NCBI RefSeq assembly: GCF_945859705.1
Contig: NC_079136.1
Span: 46,039,181 to 46,103,180 of the forward strand
Source of the DNA: Episyrphus balteatus
Taxonomy: Eukaryota > Arthropoda > Insecta > Diptera > Syrphidae
Direction: 5' to 3'
Length of the DNA stretch: 64,000 nt
Shown: positions 1-11,322 of the stretch, one piece after another
Position numbering within the stretch: the first letter of the stretch is position 1
How the letters are laid out: each line of letters opens with the position of its first letter
The notes under the pieces: generated by a model
The model's database searches: none
Told to the model about the DNA's origin: nothing
Seen by the model: only the letters and a program-made list of their open reading frames with translations
Program-made: the position numbers and the translations under genes

Positions 1-815
1 CATATTCTAGCTTAGTGACCATCACCATATTTTCACAATAAATGCATATTTTTCGAGCATTTCTCCGATAAAACATTTCTAGCTTCATCTGGAAAAGAAT
101 ACTGTCGAGAACTTGGCACCACTAAACACAATTCCAGCTGACTTTCATAAGTTTAAACTATGGGTTTCTCAGTGAGACTATAGTAAAACTAGAGGGTTGG
201 AACTCGCTTAGTAAACAAGTAAGTTTGATGAAGGAAGCAATTTCGAAAATAAATGCAGTAGAGTCTTCAATGGGTCAGTCTATTTGTAAAAAAATAGAAA
301 ATGTTCTTAAAAAAAAACGAAGAATACATAAAAATGAAGAATTTCTCCACCATGTTATCCCTAAATGAAAATGAAGAGTGCCTGGATAGTCAATATTCTA
401 TAAATCAGATTAGCTCTTTAATAAATGCTCCACTAACGTCTGTGGAGTTTATTAAAACCAAATCACAACGGTTTAGTTTTTAAAACTTCAGGAAGCATTT
501 CATGATTCATGCTAACAAAACCTTTTTACGAAACTAATGTACTAAGATATTATATAAATGATATATTTTTTTATTAAACCTACCTGAATTTAATGTTAAT
601 TTTATTTACTATTTGCTGTGAAAACATTCCATTAATAAAAGACTGAATTATTTTTTATTTTATTTAATTTTTTTTTTTTGTTTACTTTTGTATTGTACTG
701 AGTATTTTTGCAGCATATTTTGGGTTTATTAAGGCATTTTTTAGATTTTTGTTGGCATATTTAGTAATTTTAAGCGCATATTTCGTGTTTTTTAGGGCAT
801 AAAAATCCGGGCCCT
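1..815 (+). mobile_element. Decayed hAT-type transposon, 3' part (relic)
   Basis: The stretch at about 190-540 reads as a degraded C-terminus of a hAT-like transposase. Around 424-460 the translation contains NAPLTSVEF, which resembles the conserved 'APITSxDVERSFS' block of insect hAT-like transposases, and a following frame-shifted part gives a segment like the family's 'xFxxENxxxHxxIHxN' tail. Several stops and shifts show that it is dead. From about 700 to 815 the motif GCATATTT and related GGCAT words recur and the stretch ends in GGGCATAAAAATCCGGGCCC, which looks like a transposon terminus. The left end lies outside the window. The family assignment is by motif resemblance only. Confidence 0.4.
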
Positions 816-3074
816 AATCATAACTAATCGCAATTACTTAATTTGATATTTTGGTTTAAGAAGATATACGCTTTTCTTTGTAACATACCTATTTATTTTT
901 TAATTTGTACATTTTTTTTTTTCTTTTTAAAGTTATAACATTTCTTAAAATGCGTATTAAACATACCTAATTATAATTATACTATTTTTACTCGGTACTT
1001 TTTTATAGAAAAAAATATTTATGGTTTGATGTTTCCGCAAAAAAATAATGATGCTGAAAACATCGCTCTTGGAAACATCGATGTAATCGAAACTTCAGTT
1101 TTTTTTTAAGTGAAGCGCACCAGGCGAGTTCTACCCAAAAAACGAATGTGGAAGAAAAACATTTCTGAATTATTTTCGTACTTTTAGTATAGTTGAACCA
1201 TAAATTAAGGTACCTTCCACGTGAGAATTTTGTAAAAATAAAGGTAGTTTTCTCTAAACCGGTCCCTGCGATTTTGATAAAAACATTCAACTGCAATCGC
1301 AATGTAAAATATAGTATGGTCAACGTTGATTCAATTTTGAAAAAACGAAAAATCATTCCGAAAAACAGTTTAATCAAAGTGGTTTCTGTTTATTTTAACT
1401 AGGTTCAAGATTCACACAGTGTAGAACGGTTATTAACTTCTAAATTTGTTTAAAATGACAACCTCATTAACTTCAACAGATTTTTTAAACAAAAGCTTTG
1501 ATTGTACTAATTAAAAATTAAATATAGAAAAATTAATTTTTTTGGATTAAGAAAAATATATATATTTATATTATATAAATATATTTTTTAAATATCAATT
1601 TTTCGAAAACGGGACATATATTTGAAGTCTTAGTTTTAGGTCGTGTGTGAATTTGGTTAAATTTTTAGCTGAGGATAAGTTTTTGACATTTGTATCTATG
1701 TCTGTTGAATAAAGAATTTATCTTAGCTTTATTTAGTTGTGAGAATTGGGATACATTTTTGAAGTGGCTAAATACTTTCTTAGTTGCAAAACAAAAGAAT
1801 TAATGGTGTATGAAACATTTATAAATATTAACAATTTACAAACAAGCGTTGACCTGTGAATCTTATTTTTGCGTTTACATTCACTTAAAATTTTTGTTCA
1901 TCATCAATAAAAGCTGTGTTTTATTTTTCTCGTGATCCAGATCAGATCATTGTATTTATTTGCGAAACAATAACAAAACAAAATCCTGCTTTTATTGTAA
2001 TCTATCGTCCGGCTTAAATCGACTCGTGAAAAGTCGGCATTACTTTCCCAATTGTCTTTCTTTATTTTCAGTTTTTGATTGTTTATTAAAAAAAATACAT
2101 CAATACTTCTGCAAACAATTTTTACTCTGAAGATAAAAGTTTAAACGGGTCCCAGAGCAAGGTAAATATTTGACAGCTGAAAACTTTTTTCTAAAAAAAA
2201 TGTATTGTCAAAAATTTAGCTTAATTTAAGCTCCGAAACAAAATCCTCTCGAAAATGCATTTGATATAAGATTTTAGATAGAATTTTTTATGTTAGCTAA
2301 AATTTAGCATATATTTTGAGCACTTGACCATTTTTTTAAAATTATTTTGGAAGTAAGTTTTTTTTAATTCTGTGACCCCCCCCAAACCAATTTTCTAGAT
2401 CCGCGCCTGATCAGTTCAGATAATGAAAAACTACTTTGCATTAAAAAAAAAAAAAATTAAATTACTTTTTTTATAGCCACTATTCAAAGGTTATAACTTA
2501 TAACTATTACCATTCTGCAATTAACTTTGGACGCGCATATTTTTAAAAAAGTTCCCATAGATTTTTTTTATTCCACAGGTGTTTAAAATTTTTCATAAAA
2601 TATTTTTTTTACATTTTGCATCGAAAAACGAGTTTCAATATTTTTTCAAAGAAAAAGTACAACAGCTATAAAAAATTTTAAAATGCTCCACTTTTTAACG
2701 GACACCCTTTATATTAAAAAAAAAATAGATTGAACATTTTTTTTTTTTCTAAAAAATGCATTTTAATAAAAATAAATTCTTCATTTACATACTTGTTTTG
2801 TGAGCTCAATTAGATTTAAGAAGTTTTTTTTTTTTGTTTTGGAAAACGAATTTTAAGTTTTTTTATATTTTAATTTTATTTATTAAGCATTTACCAAATT
2901 TCTATATAAAATGCCTTAATAATTTTAGCAACTTGAAATCTAAGGGCCATTTGCTGAAACGAAAATTAAATAATTTATGTTGAACATAAACTCTTATTCT
3001 CTACTTTTTCTTCTGCGTAAACTGTCACAAAGAATTAATGATGAACTTAAATGCTTAAGTTTCAATTCAGTCCA
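816..3074. other. AT-rich non-coding DNA
   Basis: I see no supported gene. The short open frames here have no recognisable motif and lie in A/T homopolymers. A ~50-bp block at 1352-1400 matches a block at 41650-41698 with few differences (ATCATTCCGAAAAA core), so at least part of this is interspersed repeat. Confidence 0.6.
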
Positions 3075-3222
3075 AAGCCAGAACTATAATTATAATTGGA
3101 GGATGCAGTCGGATGCTAATGTCAAACTTTTTGACAAGTTTTCATTAGTCGATTGCTGTTGCGAGCGCTGCGCTGTTCCCCTCCGTTTCGGCTGACGCAT
3201 CCGACAATTATAGTTCTGGCTT
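3075..3222. repeat. Short inverted-repeat element (MITE-like)
   Basis: The left end AAGCCAGAACTATAATT is repeated in inverted orientation at the right end (AATTATAGTTCTGGCTT), and an inner GGATGC/GCATCC pair continues the symmetry. The centre is richer in GC than the surroundings. No clear target duplication was found, so the superfamily is unassigned. Confidence 0.6.
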
Positions 3223-5488
3223 AAGAGTTACAAGCTCGTACTACCCAGTCTTGCATTTTATGATGTAGCAGGGGTACATGACTTGGCAAAGACATTTTTG
3301 GTTTGAACTTGCAGATTGGGGGGGGGGGGGAATTGAGACGACAAATGATTGATTTACAAAAGCTACTTTGAGATGAGAGTAATATCACAAGCAAAAAAGC
3401 ATGAGATGATTTAAACATAAAATAGATGTTCACTATCTGTTATCTGTCACTATGACATTTCCGAATTTAATGTCTGTTCATAAATCCCATAGTGATTTTT
3501 GATTCCCTTTTTTTTCCTATATGAGTATAATTCCAAGTCCCTGTAGCACCTAACAATTTCCATTTCCCAAAAAAAAAAAAAAAAAATATACAAATTTAAT
3601 ACACAGTCATTTGTCCTTAAATTGATTTTTGAACCTTTTTATCAAATTACTATCAAGTATTTTAGAAAACGTGCCACCAAAGCAACGGTATAAGAAGGAG
3701 CTCCATCCAGCAACACAGTATGAGCCTTATTAAATTCAAATTGAATCCAATTTTTGTTATTCTATTTTTTTTTTGTAGCTCAAACCCAAAAGACAAACAG
3801 AGAATAAACAATGAGATGTTGATCTCACTTTCATTATATTCCATAGGGGATTTATATAAGACAATACTACGGTAAGGACAATACCTGGCCTATATGCGGA
3901 ATAAAAGCAAGGCAATAAAAATGAAAAAAAAAAGGAACAAATTTCTCTCCTATTCCATAGGAAAGACACAACAACAGGCTTATGTACATATATTTGTGTA
4001 TTATGATGAGGAAAAGTGAAGGTGTCATAAGTGATGGAGCAATATGTGACCTGTTCCATATGAATGAATGTTCTTCAGACCGAAAAGGCGACGAAATACG
4101 AAAACTGACAGGGGTTCTCTTTTACTTTTTTGTTAGGTTCCTTTTCTAACATTATAGCCAGTATTATCTTGTACCTATTTTTAGGCTTAAAAGTTTGCAT
4201 CATAAAATAGTTTTTGGCTCTTCGTGCTTTTGAGCTTTTATTGCTGTCTTATTTCTTTTTATTTAGAGACTATACTACATATATGTATAATTTTCTTTCT
4301 CTTCTTGTTTTTAGTTTCCATGCTTTGGCATTCAAGGCGTGGGAAACCATTTTGTTATTCATATCACAACAACTTAAAAAAATGCTTTAAGTAAAATTTG
4401 TGCATACACAAAAAGCTTGATAGAAAAAGAAAAGAAGACAAAAACCGGGACACCGTGCTAGCAAAAAAAAAATTAAGGGACTTAATAAAAAAAGAAAAAA
4501 AAAAAACTCGGGCTAGCAGCAAACGAAGCTCTGATGCTTGTTCTCATCATACCCACCTGTTTTTTTTTTTTTTTTTCTCCACTATCTTAGAAGGTTTCTT
4601 TTTCTTTTTTTTGAACCGTTCACGTGCTCATGACAATTTAAAGAAGAAAAAAAAAAAAAAAACTCATCTCAGGTAGGTAAATGAAAAAATAGGTTGAGTG
4701 GATGTGAGCTCTTCAAGGAGCTCTGGTAGAGGTGTAAAGGTATGTACATAGGTATCCTGTGCCAAGATGAATAACTTTTATTTAGTAAGCAGTGAATGAA
4801 GAAAACGACTAGGAAATGCAGAATATGACTAGAAAAATGGAAATAAAAAATATTTAACAAGACATTTTCATATCAGGAAGAAAAGAGACAACAATACAAA
4901 AAAATTCTGCATCTTCCATTGTTGGAATAAGACGAAGTTCTTTTTTTAACGAAATATAACTCTTGTTGACGAGGTTATACCTACAGGGGATGACAACTCC
5001 TTAACATATCCCAATTTTTTGGAGTCCCGCTGCCGGTAGTCCCTGATACATGTATGCACTAATAAGCAAACTAATATAGTACCAACTTTAAATAGTTTGG
5101 AAACTAGGTTAGAGATGACAGATATACAATTTTTAACTTTTTTGTAACCACATTTTGCTTATCAGATGCTTGTAATGAGGGTTATTTGCTGTCTTGTGAA
5201 ATTTCGCTAAAGGAAGAACAATACTTTTAAAATAGTAGCTTCCTTTTAAATAATTATAAAGTCTTACCGAATTTCTCTATAAAGCTCTTAGATAAGACTT
5301 TTTAAAGAAGTCATTCTTCATTTTACCCCACCCTTCACTACTTGTAAGAGTTACAAAAGTTCTTTAAGTTATAATCTGCTTTAGAGCAGGTCACAAATCA
5401 CAACAATATTGAACGAACTATTAAATGCTTTTTGTGACTCTCTCAAGTTGTGACTGAGGAGGATAACCGGGATATTAGCCTTCATGTT
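3223..5488. other. Non-coding DNA with homopolymer tracts
   Basis: No gene is supported. A G10 run at about 3319 and long A and T runs (3569-3586, 4561-4576, 4644-4662) interrupt every frame. The K-rich and F-rich short open frames are products of these runs. Confidence 0.6.
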
Positions 5489-5494
5489 CCTATA

Positions 5495-6287
5495 AATCGT
5501 TTATTTCAGAAACAGCATAAGTCCACTTTTTCCAAAAAATTTTTTTTTGGAAATTTCTCATTTATGTATACCTAGTTATTCATCTTCTGAAAAAAAAATT
5601 AAGTATGTCAGACCCCCCAAAATACGAAAACTGAAAGAAAAGGGTTCAAAATATATGGAAAATTTTCACCCGGTGACAACATTTTTGACTGTTTAATACA
5701 TGACTTTTTACCAGTTTTAAATTATTTTGGCAGCAATCTTGACACGCACCCCCTTTTGTTAGGTATATATCTACAAAAAGGTAGATATCTATATCTATTA
5801 AATTCATTAAAATTGTACTCAGGATTCAAAAGTTATAGCCAGATTTCTGGTGGTGGCAGCATTTTTAACTCTTGAATAATATGACATTTTACCAGTTTGA
5901 AATTTTTTTTGGCTAACATCATGACACGCAAGCCTTTAAGTTATACATCTATAAAAAGGTAAAGATTTACTCTATCTACTGCTATTTAATTTATTAAAAT
6001 CGAAAATCGAATCAAAAACTATAGCTAAATAAAAACAAAAGTTTTACCACAAAAATTTCGTTTATTTCAGAAACGACATAAGTCCACCGACTTTAAAGGC
6101 TTAAAAACCCGCAAAGACCTAAAAAAAAGTTTATATTTTAAAGGTTTCTAAATGCATCTTAGGCTAGATTATAACTCGGCATACTCTAAATTTGAAGTGT
6201 TGTGGAATTTTAAGTAAAAAAACTGTTTTTTGTTGCTCCTGAAAAGTTTATGCTCATGGACTTATGTCGTTTCTGAAATAAACGATT
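5495..6287. mobile_element. Non-autonomous TIR element, 793 bp
   Basis: The left end AATCGTTTATTTCAGAAACA is repeated inverted at the right end (TTTCTGAAATAAACGATT), followed in both arms by CATAAGTCCA or its near variant. An additional direct copy of the terminal motif occurs at about 6058. The flanks share CCTATA (5489-5494 and 6288-6293), seven bases if the terminal A/T is counted as flank, which is compatible with an eroded hAT-type 8-bp duplication. Two degenerate sub-repeats inside (5640-5760 and 5815-5960, 'gacttttTACCAGTTT' and 'gACACGCA' words) show internal duplication. There is no transposase frame. Confidence 0.7.
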
Positions 6288-6631
6288 CCTATATAAGTTG
6301 ATGTTGTAAGTCCTGTATGAGTTATTTGAAACTGCTTGATTAAGAATTATGCTGGAATACATGCATTGATTAACGTCTTTTATCGTTTTTGTAGTTGAAT
6401 TGTTTTTTTTTTTTTTTTTTTTTGTTCCATCGATTTTTGACCACGCGATCAAATATTTTATCAACTCAATCAAGCCGGATTTTTTGTGTTTGGAAATACC
6501 TATTTGGTCGTCGCTACTTTTAAAATACCTTCCTTTTCATTGGAAAAAGGTTTTGATATCTAACAGCTCTCAAGAAAGCAAGGATTTGAGGATTTGAGTA
6601 AATTTTGTAGAGAACAGCCATGTGTCTGAAT

Positions 6632-7420
6632 CAGGGTTCCCAGGTTTTCAAAATAAAAATCCCCTTTTTTTAACACCAAAACGTTTATTTTTCCCCTTTT
6701 TCGTAAAAAAATTCCCCTTTTTTCCAGAAAAAAAATGCAAGTATTTATTTTTTTTAATTTTTTTATTTAAATCTTTTTTTAAACATATTAATTTTGTATT
6801 TAATTTATTCATAAAAAGAAAAACTTTATAATAGACATAATAAGCTCAAAATACATATTTCAGTGAAAATAAAATTTATGAAGTATGGAACTACTTCATA
6901 AATTTTATTTTGAGGGTAAATCTAAAATATCAGTGCTAATTTAATAAAAAATGGATATTATTTTTTATATTTAATGTATTTTTGTAAATCATATAGTATT
7001 TATGCCGATTAAGGCATGCTTTTTTAACAACGATGTCTTAAAAATGTATAAGTGTTTTTTGTTACTTTTATTTTTTTTTACTGCCGCGGCTGCTGGCTGA
7101 AAATTTCGTTTGATATACCCAAAAAAGTACAGATTCCCTTAATGAAATATTTTGAGGAGTGAATTAAAAAATGGAAGCACCCTAGTTTTTTGTAGATTAA
7201 AAAATTCACTTAGCGTGGAATACGATAGTTTATTTCGAAATTAAGTTTAATTTAAATTGATTCCATTGTTCAAAGATTGTGTCTAACGTTTTGTTTGTAA
7301 GTTTAATTTTTTCCCCTTTTTGATATTTTTTCCCCTTTTTTATCCCCGTCCCCTATTTTATCCCTTTCGTTTAAGAAAATCGGCAAAAATGGTGATTTTC
7401 CCCTCAACCTGGGAACCCTG
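6632..7420. mobile_element. hAT-like non-autonomous element, 789 bp
   Basis: The ends are CAGGGTTCCCAGGTT and its inverse AACCTGGGAACCCTG. The flanks carry TGTCTGAAT on the left and TGTCTGATG on the right, an 8-bp duplication with one inserted A, as expected for hAT insertions. Subterminal parts are CCCCTTTTT-rich on both sides. The AT-rich interior has no coding capacity. Confidence 0.72.
6864..6913. repeat. Near-perfect hairpin inside the hAT-like element
   Basis: AAAATAAAATTTATGAAGTA and TACTTCATAAATTTTATTTT face each other across a loop of about six bases. It lies in the interior of the 6632-7420 element. Confidence 0.7.
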
Positions 7421-7739
7421 TGTCTGATGCTTCTTGACTGCTTTACGGACCGATTTTATAGTAAAACCAATAAAACCAAAAATTAGGAAACCCTATTTAA
7501 ATAAAATGGTTGCTAGATTACTATAATCCTCTTTGTTTTGTTGAAAAATTTTGTTGGGAAATATTTTATACCTCAAAGCTCAAACAAAAGCTTACATAGT
7601 AAACAAAAAAAAAAATTACTTGAAAAACGTAGATCGAAAGGTATGGTAGTCATCACAACAAAAACGTTACGGTTAAAAAAAGAGCCAAGTTCTCCTATGT
7701 TGAAATTATGCTGGCACAAAAAGTACTCAAATATAAAAG

Positions 7740-8140
7740 TGTACCAAGTTCAAAAGTTTGGTCTTGATCTTATCAAAGACATTCTTATCAAAGATATCCA
7801 TAACTTTAGTGATCGTGAAATGTACACAAATAAAGAAGATGATCCACTGTCTGGTCATTTATTTGCACTTGACGGTGAAAAGTGGCAAACAATGCGCAAT
7901 AGAGTTTCGCCGACTTTTACATCGGGAAAAATTTAGTTTATGTTTTCGACAATTGTGAACGTTTTTGATGAATTTTTGGATGTTATTTCCAAATCAATGG
8001 AAAGTGATTCTGTGATTGAAGTCAATGACTTGTTGGCTCGATTTACTACGGACGTAATTGGAACTTGTGTAGGTATTTGGTATCGATTGCAATAGTCTAA
8101 GGGATCATAGAAAAGAAATAAATTTTTTATTCTTCGGAAT
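7740..8140 (+). pseudogene. Cytochrome P450 (CYP6-type) fragment, inactivated
   Basis: The translation from about 7758 contains DLIKDILIKDIHNFSDR, DDPLSGHLFALDGEKW and RVSPTFTSGK, the conserved stretch between helices A and C of insect CYP6-family microsomal P450s (W of EKW being the helix-C tryptophan near the heme propionate). The frame continues after an in-frame TAG at 7934-7936 with FMFSTIVNVFDEFLDV and LARFTTDVIGTCV. A small insertion at about 8069-8078 then shifts to GIDCNSLRDHRKEI, the usual following block. Neither the oxygen-binding I-helix nor the Cys heme-ligand motif is present, and the N-terminal anchor is not recognisable. Thus it is a fragment of about 130 codons with one stop and one frameshift. 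A P450 in active use would run to about 500 residues. Confidence 0.85.
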
Positions 8141-8218
8141 ACTATCCAGGCACTGTCAAAATTTAAGAATAGAGCAAAATTAAATTTCCTTTATTTTTGA
8201 CTTATAAACAGGACAATG

Positions 8219-8660
8219 GGCACGTTCAGGAAATATTAGGGACTAAATATTTAGGCAACGTCATTTTCTGAACGGAAATTTGAGTAAATTGACTAAATTT
8301 GTTTGGATACACCATTATTGTCAAATTTCGAAATTTATTTGAGAATTTTACAAATCGCGTGAGGCAGACACTAAAATTTCGCTTTACTTTAATAAATAAA
8401 TAATATCAATTATAACCGAAAATGCACATTTTACTCGTTTTTCACACAAATAGATTTAATTATGTTAAAATTAAAAACAATCATCTGTCATGTTGACAAA
8501 AAAAACTTTCCTAAATATTTAGGGAAAATTTTCTTGCCTAACTTTCCAGTCAGCTTTCCAATAAAATTACCTAAATTGGAAAGATTTTTTCTGACAGCTG
8601 ACCAATCAGAGACCGAGAAATCACCTAAATATTTAGTGCCTAACGTTTCTGAACCTGCCC
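8219..8660. mobile_element. TIR element (MITE), 442 bp
   Basis: Left end GGGCACGTTCAGGAAATATT and inverted right end (GGGCAGGTTCAGAAACGTTA on the other strand) continue into a shared GGxACTAAATATTTAGG block, giving arms of about 40 bp. Flanking AAT at 8216-8218 and 8661-8663 suggests a 3-bp target duplication of the PIF/Harbinger kind, although those usually prefer TWA. No coding capacity. Confidence 0.7.
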
Positions 8661-8663
8661 AAT

Positions 8664-9522
8664 GACTTTTATTTAATTCAATTTACAATATTCGTATCCG
8701 TTTCAGAGAATGATAAAGTCTTGACATAGAAATATGGATGGTAAAAAACAACATTAGCACAGTTATTTTCTCATGATGACTCTTTTTTGACTTATTTTTT
8801 TGTTTGTTGTTTCTATTTTAGTTCTTGTTTTTTCAACCTGCATTGTTTTCTATTTAATTTTTGTTTTCTTTTAAATTGTTGTTATAGTAAGATATTTATT
8901 TTTTAAGATGATACAAATATAGATAGGTATAAAAACTTTAATATTATAGACATTTGTATCTACATTTCTTAGTAAAAAGATTGCCCCAGCAGGATACAAG
9001 GACATGGATAAGAGTAAGAGATAAACGTACGCTTCTAATATCTAACATAAACAAAAGCTACATTTGCCTTAAAGATATATGTATAAATGAATTTATGATG
9101 TATGTTGGTACGTTGGTAGCTATTTTGTAGCTAGGCAAACAAAAAAAAAGAATACCTTTTACAACATTCCTATAGTTTCTATTCTAAGAAACAGGATTCA
9201 TACATATAGGTATAATTTTTGGGAAAATATGTATTTTCCTACAAATCACTTCCTACTTTTATATTTAAATTTGAGAATATTTATTTACCTATGTTTAGAA
9301 TTTCATGAAATAGTAATATGATTTTAAATTCATAAGAATGCCCTATCTTCTACCTTCTGCTATTAGATTAAGCAGCTTAATAGCCACCTAACCTACACAA
9401 TATAATCGCCACCTTAATATGATACAATTCCAATAAAGAGAGCTTAAAAATCCATTAAAAATTCTATTAAACAAACTTGCAATATATTTTTCTTTCCTAA
9501 AAGTAACCAATACACATCATTG
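8664..9522. other. Non-coding AT-rich DNA
   Basis: I see no gene, RNA or clear repeat here. Confidence 0.5.
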
Positions 9523-9760
9523 GCTGCGTTTTTTTTAAGGTTGATAGAATACTCATGAGTAGAAATCTAGTACAACCAACAATAACACATCCTATCTTCT
9601 TGTCCAGTTGTATCCTATTACTAGATCTACTTACTAATCATCTACTCAAAAAGTAGTCTACTACATCCAAAGGAACGCAACTTTAGCCACGTTCCTTTGG
9701 AGGTGGGTAGTTTACTCATGAGTAGATAATCAAGTACAATTTACATCTAGAACTACTTAT
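9523..9760. repeat. Two adjacent, diverged MITE ends
   Basis: CTCATGAGTAGA-type words and CGTTCCTTTGGA-type ends appear as a worn inverted pair (about 9523 and 9681), immediately followed by another end CCACGTTCCTTTGGAGGTG at 9688. The same combination of terminal GTTCCxTTxGAGGTG and TTTACTCATGAGTAGAT is found in the element at 17951-18329, so this is one repeat family. Confidence 0.55.
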
Positions 9761-10253
9761 GCTTTTCTGCCCGAGTAGATGAAAATTGCATTGATTTCGT
9801 TGAAAGTGAATTCCATTGAAAATCAGTAATAAAATACGTACATTACCAAATGTTAAATTTATCGATGAATTGTATGAAAACCCGAAGCTAGCTAGTGAAT
9901 TCAATTGCTTAAATCAACTTTTTGAGCATTTAGGCGCAATTTAATTTGATATTCCAAAATGGTTATAAAATTAATGTATTAAACCTTTAAAAACGCGTAG
10001 TTCGAAAATATCCATCGATAAATTTAATCGAAACTATAAAAGTATTTTTTACAAAATTGACTTTGGCCCAATTTATTGACTCTCCATTAAACTTAAATCG
10101 CCATTAAAAAAAGGAATTTTAAAATTAAAAACCAATTTCGTTTAATTCAGTCTCTTTAAAGGATTTTTTTGAAGTTTGGCATTATTAACTAATTGAGCAT
10201 TAAATTAAATTTATAAAAGTCGTTTTAGTTAAAACACCAAATTCGACCTTTTA

Positions 10254-10389
10254 GGCCCAATTTATTCACTCTCCATTATTTTTAAAGGCTCCATTAGAAA
10301 TTATAAAACTGTCAAATCGCATACAAATTTTAAAATTTCCCTTTTTTAATGGCGACTTTAAATTTAATGGAGTGTGAATAAATTGGACC
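10254..10389. mobile_element. PIF/Harbinger-like MITE, 136 bp
   Basis: Ends GGCCCAATTTATTCACTCTC and the inverse of GGTCCAATTTATTCACACTC are flanked by TTA on both sides (10251-10253, 10390-10392). A TTA/TAA triplet duplication and G-rich ends are typical of PIF/Harbinger elements. The element is too short to code for anything. Confidence 0.78.
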
Positions 10390-10762
10390 TTAGAGGATTT
10401 TTAGAGTAAATGGAGATTTTAAACAGAATTTCTATTTATTTACTCTAGATTAGTGTCAAATGTCATTTCATTTATTGTTTAATTATTTTTTTATTTGAAA
10501 AATGTCAAATGAGCTAAAGAAATATTAAAAAAAAAACATCACAATTATGAATAAAAGTCCAGACTAGAATTTTTTTGAAGGTATACACATTTTGTATTTG
10601 TACCATAAATAAGTAATACATTATATAAAATGACTGCGGCAACACTTCATTTAAGATTTTTAATAGACACAAAATTCAAAGAAATTAAAGCATTTCTTGT
10701 CTACTTCGCACAGATAGTACTAGATCTACTAGATTATATTCTTAACTTCAAAACTAATTAGG

Positions 10763-10965
10763 TTTGAGATGCTGCATAATATAAGCATCTCAAAACATTG
10801 CAATTGAAGCCATGAGAAGAAGAGATCATAAGCTTACTTTGAAACTAATGACGCTAGATGAATGCCGATAACACCTAGTTGTTATTTGACACAGCTGGAA
10901 AAAACTAAAAATTTCACTTAACACTTTCTTCTTCTCATTGCTTCAATTGTAGGTTGTAGCATTCT
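10763..10965. repeat. Inverted repeats: hairpin plus CAATTGAAGC arms
   Basis: TTTGAGATGCT (10763) pairs with AGCATCTCAAA (10784), giving a short hairpin. Next to it CAATTGAAGCCATGAGAAGA (10801) is mirrored by CTTCTTCTCATTGCTTCAAT (10928), so a 150-bp element with arms of about 24 bp is likely. No target duplication could be fixed. Confidence 0.55.
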
Positions 10966-11322
10966 TTGGTTACCACTGGTATATCGTTAATTTCGAGCAT
11001 TTTTGTCGTTTTCAGTTGCAAAATACTTACGGGCCATAGTTTTTATGGTTTTTCTTCAAATTCAAATCTATTTGATTTGACAAAATTGTAGCTTTTGACA
11101 GATTATTTTTCAAAAAAAAAAAATAAAAAATCCCTAGGATATTTTTAACAGAGTTTTAAATTTAAAGTTTCCATTAAAAGTACCTAAGGACTTTAACTAA
11201 AGAATAATGAATTAAATGAATTTTTACTGATGTATACTTAAAGGCGTCAATAGTTTAACAAGGCCGTTAACTAAAGCGATAAATTTCAAAATTTAATGGA
11301 GGCTCAATAAAATGGACCTTAG

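Larger units (their letters stand above)
10064..11322. repeat. Old inverted-repeat region, Harbinger-like family
   Basis: A GGCCCAATTTATTGACTCTC end at 10064 and an inverted partner near 11322 (ATTTAATGGAGGCTCAATAA followed by ATGGACC) belong to the same family as the compact MITE at 10254-10389. They may be the ends of one larger, older copy or of two fragments. The flanking triplets differ (TTT and TTA), so one insertion is not proven. Confidence 0.45.

Noticed and set aside
1003..1402. Overlapping open frames on both strands
   Set aside because: No recognisable motif; part overlaps a dispersed repeat shared with 41650-41698.
4398..4676. Lys-rich open frame of 92 codons
   Set aside because: It is produced by A and T homopolymers and has no domain or start context.
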